A stretch of 64,000 nucleotides of DNA. It comes from Tachypleus tridentatus (taxonomy: Eukaryota; Arthropoda; Merostomata; Xiphosura; Limulidae). Below, in pieces: positions 1-12,552 of this stretch (position 1 is the stretch's first letter; each line of letters begins with the position of its first letter). The stretch spans positions 158,017,310-158,081,309 of the forward strand of contig NC_134837.1 in the NCBI RefSeq assembly GCF_004210375.1, in the 5' to 3' direction. The notes beneath the pieces were generated by a model, which had not been told where the DNA came from, ran no database searches, and saw only the letters and a list, made by a program, of their open reading frames with translations. Both the position numbers and the translations under genes were made by a program.

Positions 1-1595
1 TTTCATGAAGTACTATTTTCCTATTATTATAAAGATCAATTCAGAGCATTTAAGTTAGATTAGTTAAAACTGAACATTTCAGGTTCCATTACTGCTGGTA
101 GAGCAATGTGTAAAGGGAAAAATCTGTAAAGTCTGCTAATGACATTAACATTGTCAATATTTCAAGATATATTGGGGATGTTGAGGCACCACAGAACAAT
201 TCAGTCAATTGGCAAGTTGGACAAATGGCCAATAATTACAGTAAAAGCAAAGCAATAGATACGAGTTTCACAGTTTGGTTCACATTTAATATAGAGATAC
301 CACTAAAGGAATGGATCTCAGCAATAACAATGAACAAGTTGTAAAAATCATTAAAGCAGTGCTGTCACTTAATCTAGTAGAATTTTAGTATATTTACAAA
401 AATAATGGTTTAGAGTTAAAACAAGACATTTGTTTCTTTAAAATAGATTATACCTGCATTAGAAACAAAATATTGTTTTTGTTTCCTTGTATTAAAAAAT
501 ATATATTTACTTGTTCAGTGTTAAATGAAGGGCTACCAGAATGATTTCTTGGGATGAAAAAATTATTTTACAGATGTAGGTTAAGATTTTTTAAATTTTC
601 TTTTGAAACAAGAAGGATAATAGTTGAACTTATTGAAGTTTAGAAGGTTATGGGGACTTGCCTCTGACTTTTATATCTGGCAGTTTCTACCTCAAACAAT
701 TACAATGACATAACGTAGTTATTACCACAACTGAAGAGAGACAAATTCCTACATCATAAGAACAATGGCAGCAGTCTACACAATAATTAGTCAGTTATAA
801 TAAGTTGTCACACAATAACTTACGAACACCATGAAGTTAATTATTATGGGAACGTTCTAGTGACACTACGTTTTGACAGAAAATAGACCCGTATTCTATC
901 GGACATGTGGTACGTTCACCAAAATACAATTCACTTCATCATTCTTATAAATATTTGCCAATTTACTACTACATTAGCATGCGTTTCCTTACTCAACTTA
1001 TTAGTTAATCATTACAATATACTAGTAATAGTATTAAGCCTAAACATACCAACACCTTACTCGGGTTATATTTCGATTTATATTAATAAATTCAGTTAAA
1101 CGTTTGTACATCTACTTACGATTTAGGCTCATTAATAATATTATAGAACTGTGAAAATTACTCTATAAATTACATGTTTGTAAGACATAAAACCTTTTTC
1201 TCAGTTTAATTTCAAAGAAAGAATTATCAAATACTTCATGCTTCAAATTCAAGATTGTTCAGCATCTCCTTATCCGATTTTTGTCTTATAAAGCAAAGAC
1301 AGTCACATTAACAAAATTGCAAATTAAGTTTAGTTCCAAATTTAAATTTACCAGACCTGATATTTATAATCTTTTCGCCACCTATTCTATTACTTTAACA
1401 TGAACACTTACATGTGACGCTTCATAAAGCAAAATATCAAGCCAGGGTATTCTGTGCTAACATATTTTAAACATAAAAGCGTATTATATGTCATTTGACA
1501 AGAGTTTTACAGTATTTTAGGCAAATTTTAATATTTTACAGTTAAAAATTGTAATGCTCAATTCTCAAATAGATTTCTTGACAGAAATGGGGTAT
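1..1595. other. AT-rich intergenic DNA, nothing recognised
   Basis: I see no conserved coding sequence, RNA gene or recognisable transposon. The only open frame over 60 codons (905-1099) has no domain-like pattern and starts and ends in AT-rich sequence. Confidence 0.6.
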
Positions 1596-1604
1596 CTTTC
1601 TTCA

Positions 1605-1889
1605 CGGGCCTGGCATGGCCAGGTGGATTAAGGCGTTCGATTCGTAATCTGAGGTTCGCGGGTTCGACTCCCCGTCACACCAAACATCCTGGCCCTTTCA
1701 GCCGTGGGAGCGTTATAATGTAACAATCAATCCCACTATTCGTTGGTAAAAGAGTAGCCCAAGAGTAGGTGGTGGGTGGTGATGACTAGCTGCTTTCCAT
1801 CTAGTCTTACACTACTAAATTAGGGACGGCTAGTACAGATAGCCCCTGTGTAGCTTTGCGCGAAATTCAAAAACAAATAAACAAACATG
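1605..1889 (+). mobile_element. SINE, tRNA-Thr(CGT)-like head, full length, with TSD
   Basis: The tRNA-like head has an A box (tggccaggtggattaagg), an anticodon-loop position reading CGT and a B box (gcgggttcgactccc). The conserved body contains ccactattcgttggtaaaag and gatgactagctgc, and the 3' domain gtagctttgcgcgaaattc runs into an A-rich tail. It is bracketed by a 9-bp target duplication CTTTCTTCA (1596-1604 and 1890-1898), which fixes both ends and shows retrotransposition. The same family recurs at 6.8, 8.3, 15.6, 16.7, 50.0, 53.7, 59.7 and 61.4 kb. Confidence 0.93.
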
Positions 1890-1898
1890 CTTTCTTCA

Positions 1899-2440
1899 TG
1901 ATAAGTCTATAATGGTCGAAAATATTAATATATTTTACCATAACAAAACTAAGTAAGAGTCTTTCTTTAATTTTCTAAATTTTTGTTCAGACACTCTGCA
2001 TATAGTTATGACATATCTCTAAATTGGATGTAGAAAGGTGGTAACCTTACACTTCTACTTGCTTATACCTATTTGTTTGTTCAAATGCTTTGAAAGTTAC
2101 TTGAGAACCATCGAAATTACCGTCCTTAATTTTGAAGTAACAGACAAGGGAAAAAATTATATAATCAACCTCATTTATTTCCAACTCTTGGGTTACTGTT
2201 TACCGACGAATAGGTGAAATGCTCGTCACATTATATTGTCCCTATAACTGAAAAGATAAGCAGATTCAGCGGCCACTTTTATCTCTCAACCCGTTTTTGT
2301 AAAGCGTATGCAAATTATTAGAAATCAAATAAGTGAAAATGAAATTTGTAGAGCTGTTGCAAAGTTACAGAAGGTCCACACCAGACTTAAATAATACTGG
2401 CCATGCAGATGTCACAATGTGCAATCACTAAATTGTGACG
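1899..2440. other. unannotated spacer
   Basis: AT-rich sequence between a SINE and a decayed transposon. The right part may contain the degenerate end of the Tc1-like element that follows, but no terminal inverted repeat can be made out. Confidence 0.5.
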
Positions 2441-3190
2441 CAGATACTAGCCCACAGAAGAAGGAGCCCAGGCCAGAGTCACAGAAAAGTAATAGGTACA
2501 GTAGACGACTGATATATACAGAATTTAGCTCTTAGAAATCACACCAGCTCTGGTAGGAGCCTTGGGAATGAGCTTTGACAAACCACAGAAATGTGTGTAT
2601 TGTACTCAATAACAAGGAACAGGCTTAGGTCCAGGACGCCAGATAGAACCTTTGTACTAATCCCAAATCATCTAACAACTCGTTTTGACATTTGTCTAGA
2701 AAAACGACACCTAAATACTTCATCTGTTCTGTTTACAGATGATAACAGGTTCTGTATATCTTTAGCTTATCGACATGTGAAGGATAGTGATATTCTATTT
2801 TTATCATTGTCCACCATGATGTTTTTGAGACTGGCTCAATCATTATCTGAGATGGCATCTGCGTGAGAGGTGTACAGACTTTTGTGTAGTGGTTGGAAGA
2901 TCCCTGACCGATATTTTATTACCCATTATTCAACATTTTGCTCTAGCTGTTGAAGATGAACTCATGTATCAGCAGGATAGTGCTTGTTCTCTTACCACCA
3001 AGGTCACTAAGCTACTTTTTCACGATGAAGAGACAGATATACTGGACTAATCTGCTAAGTTTTCAGACCTAGATCTCACTGAGTATGTGCGAACTTGCTA
3101 GGGAGAACATTTAGTGATAGATAACCTGCTCCTATAATTGTGCAGGAGTTCAAGGCTGCCCTCATTTAGAAGTAGAAATTACCGCCCCAG
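2441..3190 (+). pseudogene. decayed Tc1/mariner-like transposase
   Basis: Translated pieces in shifting frames line up in order with Tc1-type transposases. First comes a helix-turn-helix-like stretch ending GRSLGNEL (about 2551-2575), then a piece at 2591-2866 containing NRLRSRTPDRTFVL and VLFTDDNRFCISLAYR (first catalytic Asp), then MYQQDSACS (second Asp, near 2965), then SDLDLTEYV (the SPDLNPIEHV position, near 3070). The GG.SVMVW block between the first and second Asp is missing, and several stops interrupt the frame. No terminal repeats are visible, so the limits are approximate. The number of lesions makes it the oldest Tc1-like copy in the window. Confidence 0.75.
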
Positions 3191-3660
3191 TAAGTCATCT
3201 GAAATGTCATCAGCAGTAAGTGAAAAGGAATACAAAAAGTCGCAAACAATATAGTAGAGCATACCAGTTATTAAAAACTTATTTTGCTAAATTTGTTCAT
3301 GTTAATACGTTATATTTTCTTTGATATTTATGCACTCAAATATTGATATCAACTGTGAGGGGTCTAGTAGCCTTTGATGGCTTTGTCCCTCTTATCTTTA
3401 TTTGGAAAATAATCAATGTTGTGAGTGATGCAAAAACTTTGGAATAAATAAAGCATTTTTTCGTCGTATTCTTGCAGTTTAGAGAATTTAGATTTACAGT
3501 GTGATATAATTTTTTCAATTAGAAGATACTATTATTCTGTGGATTCCATTTGATCACTGTGGGTGGAAATTAGTTTTATTATTCATTGCTTTCACTTAGA
3601 GAATAATGTCCTTTGTGTCTTAACGCACATAATTCTATGAAGTTCATTTTACTTCTTGCT
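3191..3660. other. spacer, nothing recognised
   Basis: AT-rich sequence without coding, RNA or repeat signals that I can support. Confidence 0.5.
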
Positions 3661-3785
3661 TCTCGGTGACATAACAGTATGTCTTCAGGTTTACAACAGT
3701 ATAAACTAGGTTCCGATACTCGTGGTGGGCAGAGCACAGATAACACGTTGTTTGGCTTTGTACTTAACTTCAAACAAATCACTTT
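3661..3785 (+). mobile_element. SINE, second type (tRNA-Val-like head), degenerate
   Basis: The order is ctcggtgacataacagtatg, then a B-box relic ggttccgatactcg, then tggtgggcagagcacagata and a 3' tail ggctttgtacttaacttc. This matches, in order, the minus-strand copy at 10552-10664. No convincing target duplication is seen, so the ends are approximate. Confidence 0.7.
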
Positions 3786-6769
3786 AAATCTGTGATATAT
3801 TTTCAGTTTTTCTTCTCTTATTTTTACTTACTACTTTTAACTCTAAGATAATCTATTATCTTAGAATATTACAATCTGAGGCAGTAAGTTTAGATTTTAG
3901 TGGTGTGATCACAAACTTTTTCTGTTTTTATGGATGGGTGAACTTTTCTTAACCTTTGTATACTATAAGTTTATAACTTATGTTATGTGAGAAGAAATGG
4001 AACTTACAACAATTCAATGAGTACTGAGCAATGGACAATGCTCATTAGAGAGAAAAGAATGTAATTTAAGAGAGTGGCAAAGTTTAAAAGAAATCCTCTT
4101 CTGAACATGTATATATTTTATCGATGCTGCAAAAAGTCATGTCCATGGTCTTAATACAGTCACAGACTCGTGAAGAGTAACTGCACTCTAAGACCTCCAG
4201 AACAGCTGATAAAGTTCTATCTTCGAAGTTAGACATCAGTATGTAGAAAGAACATAATGAGTGAGGGTCAGTGTGGTAACTTGAAGGCCTGTGATCTTGA
4301 AATCAAATGGATCAGTCTCTACAAAACTCCCAGACTGTCATCAATCAGAGTAGCCAACTTCCAGCCCTGGTAAATGTCATTCATGTCCACGTAAAAAAAG
4401 ACTGGAGGTATTAGTAATGGATGAAGTCTGCAACCTAGGTTGTCTTTCTGCCGGATGGAAAGGAAACACTTAATGATTATCATTGGTGCTAACTCGAGCT
4501 TCTCCTCCATAATAAAATGTCCTGCTACAACTACAAATGCTTACTGATACCTGTCTAGTTATGCAGAACTAAAGGAAGGTTTTATACAGCATGTTTTTGT
4601 CTGTTATCTAAAAGCAGGCCACAAACATAAAGGTTCTTTGGCACCAATAACTTCAGTGCTTGTGATGTTGTGGTTATATAAAGCTGATACTGGCTGAAAT
4701 GCCATGAGGTATATGTAGTTACTGCTGTCACAGGCTCATATAAATGAAATAAAGAATATTTCTCTTCTGATGTTTAACATTACAACTGCAAAATGATCAT
4801 CTTAAATATTTTACGTAGTTCATTGATTGGAATAGTTGTATTCAATGGCATATGGTATAATGGCCGATTTGGAGCTATATAGTTAAAATCTTAAATAAGA
4901 ACAACCCCACTGATAAATTGCTCCTTTACATGGCTGATTTGCATCAGCTACATGGGAAGATATATCTTACTGTGTTGTATGAAGAAACTAGGGACACCTT
5001 CATAAATATGTTTGTTTAGTAACTTGTTTGTTTAGTTTAAAATGAAGCAGTATTGCTTGGGTATGAGAAGTATCTACAATTTAATAGAAACAGCAGTTGT
5101 GGTGCCTTATTTCAAGGTGGTAAATTCAAACACAGTGATATAGAGGAAAAGGCCTGCAATGAATGTATGTCGGACGGACTGCAACAGACAAATTATGATA
5201 CATTAATAGAGTGGCGCTGGATGTCAGTATGTGAGCAAGGCCTTTTTACAATGGTTATGCCATAGCAAAGTTCACCAATGCCTTTTTCCATTGAGTATTC
5301 TGGACATGAATATCATGTTTGGAGTTGGTAGGCTACTATCAGGTAAACTGTCCAGAACAACATATGTAAAATTTCAGTTGCAACTGAATGATTGTTGTAC
5401 TTCAATATCCACAGGCAAACTTTAGCTGATGCTGATTTTTTTAATGTTTGGCTGTCAAATCCAGAAGTACAGTATTCAACTTGCTTCAGCAGGTTTGATG
5501 GTCATACCAGTCTGTTCATAGTTGTAGGGTGCTCATTGTATGATAATAATGGTTCGCGGACACCAATTCATTTCTGGTTGAAATAAGAACCACCAGAGTA
5601 GCAATTAACCACATGGTATATCAATAATTCTGAGTAAGGCCATCTCTTTGTCTAATCGATCCTTCGCATCTAGGTCTGTTAAATTTAAAACTTAGTTAAT
5701 CAAGTTTTTTATCAATGCATGTCTGTAAACCTGGCGTGAAAACACAGTTTATAATCAAAGTTTTAAAATTATTAAAGTTTTTGAAAATGCTTAACACTTC
5801 TCATCATCATTTTCTTTGTCATGTCTGAACTCTTCTTATTTCAACTTCAGGTTTTCCCGACTTCAATAACAGGCTTTTACATTTCCGACCAAGTAGAAAC
5901 TTAAGTTGCACACATATTAAACAGGAACATAAAATTTGAACTTACGTTCTTGCTTTGTTTAGATACTAACAAATTTATTAAACTCATCGGAGTAGTTCTT
6001 CACCTTTCTATTACGTTTGAGGTTCTTTGATAGAGATGCTTATAACTCACTGAAAGAGTAAAATATCTACCATATAAATCTTAGGAGTTGTCATTTAGAT
6101 TTTCCAGTCGTAAAGTAGTGATTGTCATATCGTATTTTGTAGCTCTATGTTTAAAGAATTTTTAAACATATTTATAGCTTTCTCAGGTTGCAAGTCGAGC
6201 ACCGTAGCCACGTGAACATGCCAAGCCTTAGGATTTTGGAAGAACATTTACTTGAATGTAAACTGCTATAGGTTGAAGAGAGTATTCTTTATCCTCCTTT
6301 TTTATGTACATTTTTTGTTTATTGTTATATATATATTTATTTATAAGATTAATTTAAATGTAAAAATTATAAAGTTATCTGCTCAGACTGACAAAACTTC
6401 GGTGAAATAAAACGTTTAATATTACACTAATTTAAAACTCTAAACCGCTCCAGTACAAAGTGAGTATATTCTCGTTTTTCACATGTATTTTTATTTGTTG
6501 TCATGTATATATTTACAAAAGCAACTAAAATGTAAAAATTATAAACTTCTCTGCTTATATTGACAAAAGTTTAGTAAAATAAAACGTCCAAAACTATATT
6601 AACTTAAACACTGTGCAAGACATGACACTAAGATCACAGTGTTAACTTTATGTTAACAGTCCCTTTCTCACTCTGATTTATTGTTGTTTTTTTGTCGCAG
6701 TGGTTCGATAGTTCTTGGTCCAAAGTGCAGCAGTAAATGCAGGGGTTAAATTCTGCTGGTACTGAATAT
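3786..6769. other. about 3 kb without an identified gene
   Basis: Several short open frames occur (for example 4319-4510 minus, and 5053-5265 and 5392-5586 plus). None shows a domain, a splice context or a start context that I can defend. The stretch 4150-5600 is slightly less AT-rich than its flanks and may be an old, unrecognised repeat. Confidence 0.5.
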
Positions 6770-6929
6770 TAGCAAACATGTTCGCCCTTTCAGCCATGGG
6801 TACGTTATAATGTTTCGATCAATCCCACTATTCGTTGGTAAACGAGTAGCTCAAGAGTTGGCTGTGGGTAGTGATGACTAGCTGACCTCTCCCTAGTCTT
6901 ACACTGCTAAATTATGGACGGCTAGCGTA

Positions 6930-7875
6930 CACTCTTGTGCAAATTAATTGAAACAAATGGTAATTTTACAATATTTTCAGCATGGAGGTCGGTGTAGGCT
7001 CGCTGGATCCGCTGATTTCCTTTAATAGTCATTTTTTCACACAGACGGCGTTATTAGCTGTGTTTTGCAGTACGGTTGATCTATTTTTGGGATATATGAC
7101 AAAATTTTGAGGAATATTACGTAATTCGAAATTGTGTTAGAATGGCAAGAAGACCAGTCAAAAAACAACTTCTTACCAACTGAATGAAGAAAAAACGGTA
7201 TCAATGGGTTCTGAAATACAAGAACTGGACGCAAGAACAATGGAGGAAGGTGTTATTCAGTGACGAGACTCATGTCTTCGTAGACATGAATCTCACATGA
7301 ATCAGTTCGTGAAACATACCTTGAAGAAGATGTTTTGGGGATTTTTCAGCTACGATGGCGTCGGAGGCTTACATATAGAAGAAGGTATGATGCGAGGACC
7401 ACAGTACATCGAAGTTTTGCAGAGAAGAGTCGTTCCAGAATTGAAAAAGAGATTTCTAGATGGATCTGGCATTTTTCATCAAGATCTAGCTTCGTGCCAC
7501 ACATCGAAACTTGTGAAGAATGTTATGATTACAACGCGAACAAAGGTGCTGGACTGTCTTGGATACTCTCCGGACTTAAATCCTATTGAAAATCTTTGGG
7601 CGATTTGTAAAGAAAAGCTTCGGGGAAAAAACTGTACTACAAAAGATAAGCTAATTGAGTCCATAATTGAATTGTGGTACCGCGATTCAAAAATTAGTAA
7701 AGATTGCAGTCAACTCATGGACTCGATGCCAAAGTGGATTAATGATTTTCTGAAAAATAAAGGTGGTCATATCATGTATTAATTTGTGAGTAATTTTTGG
7801 ATTCTCAGAAATAAAACGCAAAAAATTGAAAAATCGTAATTTTCCGTCTTGTTTCAATTAATTTGCACAAGGGTG
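6930..7875 (+). mobile_element. Tc1/mariner-like element, 946 bp, internally deleted
   Basis: The terminal inverted repeats begin CACTCTTGTGCAAATTAATT on the left and CACCCTTGTGCAAATTAATT on the right (reverse complement). They agree over about 27 bp with one mismatch. TA duplications lie at 6928-6929 and 7876-7877. The element is shorter than usual Tc1-type elements (about 1.2-1.7 kb) because the region coding the N-terminal DNA-binding domain is almost gone. Confidence 0.93.
7142..7782 (+). pseudogene. Tc1/mariner-like DD34E transposase, N-truncated, frameshifted
   Basis: The protein would cut and rejoin the element ends. What remains is the catalytic half. Codons from 7142 read RRPVKKQLLTN, a stop, then KKKRYQW and VLFSDETH (first catalytic Asp). 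The frame changes near 7290, and an open frame 7297-7782 (161 codons) continues with KKMFWGFFSYDGVGG, HQDLASCHTSK (second Asp, residue 63 of that frame) and YSPDLNPIENLW (Glu, residue 98). The 34-residue spacing defines DD34E. All three catalytic residues are present, but the DNA-binding helix-turn-helix region is missing and there are an in-frame stop and a frameshift. The product cannot be functional as it stands. Confidence 0.9.
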
Positions 7876-7925
7876 TAGATAGCCCTCGTGTAGCTTTGCG
7901 CGAATTCAAAATAAACAAACAAATA

Positions 7926-8253
7926 AATAATCTGTCACTAGCTGCTTGTAATTTTTAATCATGCTTTAGTTTATTGGAATGCCTATTATCACTTTTATGC
8001 ATGTGCATTAAATAATTTATTTTAGAAATGCCATTCTTTTGTAAATTCACTTTCAGTAATAATTAGCAACTGTATTCAGTTTTAAAACATGTTCTGATTA
8101 CTTTGAGCTGTATATCTGGGTAGCTAATGCATATACCAACAGTAAGAGGACTAGAATATTATCACCCTTTTGTGTGTTTTGCAAAACATCTTTCAAATGC
8201 TGTTCAAAGAACTAAGACTTTACCAGTTTGAACACCTCCTTTCATTTGCTGAA
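7926..8253. other. short spacer
   Basis: Nothing recognised between two SINE copies. Confidence 0.5.
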
Positions 8254-8410
8254 TCATGGCCAGATGATTAGGACGTTCGAATCTTCGTCGCTAAATATGC
8301 TTGTTCTTTCAGCTGTGAAGGTGTTTAATGTGACAGTCAATCTCGCTGTTCCTTGGTAATAGAGTAGCATAACCCTCTTGTAGCTTTGTACGAAATGTAA
8401 AACAAACACA
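8254..8410 (+). mobile_element. SINE (tRNA-Thr-like type), internally deleted
   Basis: The order is atggccagatgattaggacg, then tgcttgttctttcagctgtg, gacagtcaatctcgctgttc and tggtaatagagtagc. It then jumps directly to ccctcttgtagctttgtacg. About 80 bp of the usual body (the gatgactagctgcc block) and part of the tRNA head are missing. Confidence 0.8.
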
Positions 8411-10551
8411 TTTTTGCTAAAGTTTTAAATAAAGATTCTTTTTTTATGGTAATTTAATATTATCATATTTTACCCTGCCTTAGTACAGCATATTCAGGCT
8501 AGTTTTCTAAAGTTTCATGCAAATTACACATTGTTAATCGCATGAATGTTAAATGGTTGTAGAAACGTTCAAAGTACGTATATATAGTAATCCTCTTGCT
8601 TATATAAAGGTTAAATATTAGAACATTATTTCATACAAACATGGACAAATGTGTCTGTCACACTGTGTAACATGGATTTTTATCCATTCCAAATGACGAT
8701 AGAGAAACCCATAGAGGTTAATATGAGTTGGGTTCTTTTTTCTTTTGAATATGTTTACTTGGAATAATCGTTGATGTAGGTAAATTAAGAACTTCAGTCT
8801 GGCTATAAAAGTAGGGCATTCACTTTTTTTCTCTTATAAGCTATCTTTTGTAATTCGTATCTTGTTTTATATACATATATAGAATGCATTATATTCTCTC
8901 CAGCAGTCACTTATTCATTTAATTAAAAGCCACACTAGAAAGAGAAGTTGATTGCCCAGAAAAACAATTACTGTGTATAAATAAAGCATTGCTATTAGCT
9001 TTATTCATTTTTCAATTATTTTAGTTTGATTTTGTTCTTCATTTATGAACCTACAACACTGTAGATACTTTTAGCTAACTTTTGAATATTGTAAAGACAC
9101 ACTTTTTCTAATTTTAAGTAAATATTTGTTAATGTTTCACTACTTCTGCAAACCTGTAATATAAACGAAATGAAAAAATCTGGAATTTTCTAAAATGTCT
9201 TAAAATACTTCAGGAGGTGAGTAAGTATTTGTACTTGTCACTGTCAGTGTGAGCTCTGACTCAAGTTCAATAATTAAGTTGCTTTAGAAGAAACTAAGGG
9301 TGAATAATAAATTGGTAACGTATGATAAAAATCTAATATTGATTTTATCCTTACATTGGGTTATTAAAGCTGTATTTAAACTATTTGTTGATGGAAATAG
9401 AGCAGTTAATGCAAGCCACAGAGTTAAGAGTGCTATGTTTATTATTTATATATTCAATTCACTTCTAATTCATCTTTAATCAAACAGAAAAAAAATACAG
9501 CTTTGTTATTTCACGGTTACAGTATATGTGACAAAACATTCGAAGAAATTATATGTATGGATCGAGATTGTTGAATGACGTGGAGGCAAAAGACACAACA
9601 GCTCAAAAACAATAGCCTTAAATACTCTGCGTAGGAAGAGGTATGGTTATAAAAAAGCCATTGTAATGAAGTTAGATATATCTTTTCTAATATCAACATG
9701 GCAATAAACGAGGATTTGAAATCAACAAAGACTCACATATTTTCATAGTATTTCAGTTAAACTTCGAAATCAAGTATTGCTTCCTAATATAACTAAGTAA
9801 ACTTGAATGTTAGCAATCTCAACTGAGAACAGGTTTATACTTATATCAGTATCATTACTGCTCCATCCTGTGAATTTTGGCGTCTTTAATGTACTTAAAT
9901 GGAGTCTTATAAACCAACATCCATGCACAATAAGTGACCTGTAATTTATAAAATGTGGGATCTTGGATTGATTCATATTTTGTTTTACGCAGGCACTTGT
10001 TGCAAAAGAACTTGCAGTGTTGAACAACAATGCATAATTGTGACCATTAGAGTAAACACGTTCTCATAAATTTAGAATAATCAACTCTCAAGAAATAAGA
10101 AAAGTTCATACCTAGTAAGTAGTGTATATATACGTATGTATATATGAATAAGTACAGCACAAATAGAAAGCCTGAAAGTATACAAAGAGGATTATATGTC
10201 TTTATCAGACAAAAGTCAAAAGGATGTTTCTTATATCATACTTTCAGTTCAAATCTATTATTATGTACAATAATCCTAGTTTATACTGAACAACAAAACA
10301 ATTGTTTTTTTCTGCTGCAAAGCAATTGTTCCTGAGTCAATTTGACGATGCTGACTTTAAATATTATATAGCAAATAACAATTGTTTATTTAATAACTTT
10401 ATTTATTCATGAAAAATTGCATTTAGAAATGTATGATTTGCATGATTTGATAATTTTATTTCATGTTCACAGTATTAACAACAGGAATCAATGGCTTAGT
10501 TTTTCAATTGTGCAAAAGTACTGGTTTTAGACAAGTTTTAGATGATTTTTA
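8411..10551. other. 2.1 kb AT-rich DNA without identified features
   Basis: No coding, RNA or transposon signal that I can support. The short minus frames at 9517-9699 and 9770-10030 show no domain or splice pattern. Confidence 0.5.
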
Positions 10552-10664
10552 TTTGGAATTAAACACTAAGCTACACAGTGGGTTATCTGTGCTTTGCCCA
10601 CTACGGATATTAAAATTCGGTTTCTAGAGGTGTGAGTCCACAGACATACCATTGTGCTACTGGG
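10552..10664 (-). mobile_element. SINE, second type (tRNA-Val-like head)
   Basis: Read on the minus strand it begins cccagtagcacaatggtatg, runs through a degenerate B-box region and the segment tagtgggcaaagcacagata, and ends tgtgtagcttagtgtttaat. It is the same type as 3661-3785. The flanks ttagatga and ttaagatga might be a decayed target duplication, but this is weak. Confidence 0.78.
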
Positions 10665-11387
10665 AAGACGACTTAAGATGAATCGATAAAAAATCTTCAT
10701 TCTCAAAGATGATGGTGTACTTAATTATTCTATAAAAGCATCAATATTTGTACAGGAACACAAAGTATCTTGCACACTACAGTCAGAAGCAAGTGTTTGA
10801 TGGAAACTTTGGAAAACCGAAATTCTTGTTTCAGGAGTTATTAAATTCTATTGCTGTAAACGAAGGCGAAGAAGTTCCCCATGCTGCTTTGGTTGGGTCA
10901 AGAATCAGCTTTTACAGCTTGTATTATGTGATCATGAACAGTTTATGTTGATGTTCCTCAAGAATAGAATTACGAGGTTAAGAACATAAAGATGAATAAT
11001 TGTCTTCTTTACAGGGCAATTCTTATATTTCCCAGCTCGCTGGTGGATGTGGCGCTGGAAGATAATCCCCATGAGGTTCTGTTTTTATTGAAGATGTAAC
11101 ATCTTGATATTTAATATATTGTTTAGATTTGCCTGAATATCCGGAAATATTGGTAACACAAAAATTACAGTCACTTACACGATCTTTGGGCTCAGTCATA
11201 TTATGGGAACTGCAAATGGCATACTTGCTCTTTTATTATTCAACCACCATTTCAAAACATATGTGCAAATTGTACAACAAATATGTGTAGCACAAACACT
11301 TTTCTGGTCACAAATTTACATCAAAAAGAGTGGTATTAAGCTACCTTTATCTTGTATGTAATGTTTTTCTTTCTTGAAACTGCAATA
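10665..11387. other. spacer, nothing recognised
   Basis: The plus frame 10748-10951 has no recognisable family pattern. No RNA or repeat was found. Confidence 0.5.
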
Positions 11388-11389
11388 TA

Positions 11390-12550
11390 CACTAAATGGC
11401 TAAAAGTATGTGGACACCCCTTCTAATTAGTGGGTTTGGCTACTTCAGCCACACCCCTTGCTAACATGTGCATAAAATCAAGCATACAGCTATGCAATTT
11501 TCATAGACAAACATTGGCAGTAGAATGGATCATACTGAAGAGCTTGGTGACTTTCAACATGGCACTGTCATAGGATGCCACCTTTCCAACAAGTCAGTTC
11601 GTCAAATTTCTGCCCTGCTAAAGATGCCCCGATCAACTGTAAGTGCTATATCGTAAAGTGGAAACGTCTAGGAGCAACAACAGCTCAACCACGAAGTGGT
11701 AGGCCACACAAACCCGCGGAACGAGACCACCAAGTGCTGAAAAACGTAGCGCGTGAAATTCATCTGTTCACAGTTGCAACACTGAATACTGCGTTCCAAA
11801 CTGCTTTTGGAAGCAACATCAGCACAAAAACTGTTGGTCGAGAGCTTCATAAATGACTTTTTTATGGCCGAGCAGCCGCATACAACCCTAAGATCACCAT
11901 GTGGAGTGATGTGAAGCACACCGTCATTGAACTCTGGATTAGTGAAAACGCGTTATCTGGAGTGGTGAATCACGCTTCACCATCTGGCAGTCTGACGGAC
12001 AAATCTGGGTTTGACAGATGTCAGGTAGATGTTACATGCCTGAATGCATAGTGCCAACTGTAAAGTTTCGTGGAGAAGGAATAATGGTCTGGGGCTGATT
12101 TTTATGGTTTGAGCTAAGCTCTTTAATTACATTGAAGGGAAATATTAATGCTACAGCATGCAATGACATTTTAGACAATTGTATGCTCCCAACTTTGGGC
12201 CAATAGTTTGGGGAAGAGCCTTTTTTGCACAAAGCGAGGAACATAAAAACATAGTTTGTCGAGATTGGTGTGGAAGAACTTGACTGCACAGAGTCCTAAC
12301 CTCAATCCCATCGAACACCTTTGGGATGAACTGGAACGTGACCTCACTAATGTTCTTGTGGCTGAATCGGAGCGAATCCCCGCAGCCATGTTCCAAAATC
12401 TAGCGAAAAGCATTCCCAAAACAGTGGAGGCTGTTATAGCAGTAAAGGGGAACCAACTCCAAATTAATACCCATGATTTTGGAATGAGATATTCAACAAG
12501 GACATATGGGTGTGATGGTCGGGCGTCCACATACTTTTAGCTGTGTAGTG
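11390..12550 (+). mobile_element. Tc1-like element, 1161 bp, with TIRs and TA duplication
   Basis: The left end is CACTAAATGGCTAAAAGTAT and the right end (reverse complement) is CACTACACAGCTAAAAGTAT. Both continue with GTGGAC. TA lies at 11388-11389 and 12551-12552. The TIR sequence and the transposase inside are of the Tc1 type widespread in fishes and marine invertebrates, by my recollection of that family. Length is close to that expected for a short-TIR Tc1 element. Confidence 0.93.
11525..12540 (+). pseudogene. Tc1 transposase, dead copy
   Basis: The start ATG at 11525 gives an intact helix-turn-helix beginning MDHTEELGDFQHGTVIGCHL and SNKSVRQISALL. A 1-base loss near 11650 shifts into the frame with KWKRLGATTAQPRSGRPHKP, the GRPRK-like linker between the two DNA-binding subdomains. 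The catalytic part is broken: the first Asp position reads WSGESRFTIWQSDG (Gly instead of Asp). The block carrying the second Asp (normally HDNAPVHKA) is reduced to LHKARNIK. Only the third residue survives, in LNPIEHLWDELERDL. Several stops (at 11854, about 12015 and about 12097) interrupt the frame. Confidence 0.92.
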
Positions 12551-12552
12551 TA

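Larger units (their letters stand above)
6770..7925 (+). mobile_element. SINE (tRNA-Thr-like type) split by a Tc1-like insertion
   Basis: The SINE body from acatgttcgccctttcagcc to ggacggctagcg (about 6770-6927) continues at 7878 with gatagccctcgtgtagcttt and its A-rich tail. Between the two halves lies a 946-bp Tc1-like element flanked by TA. Removing the insert and one TA restores the usual SINE order. The tRNA-like head is poorly preserved, so the left limit is approximate. Confidence 0.9.
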
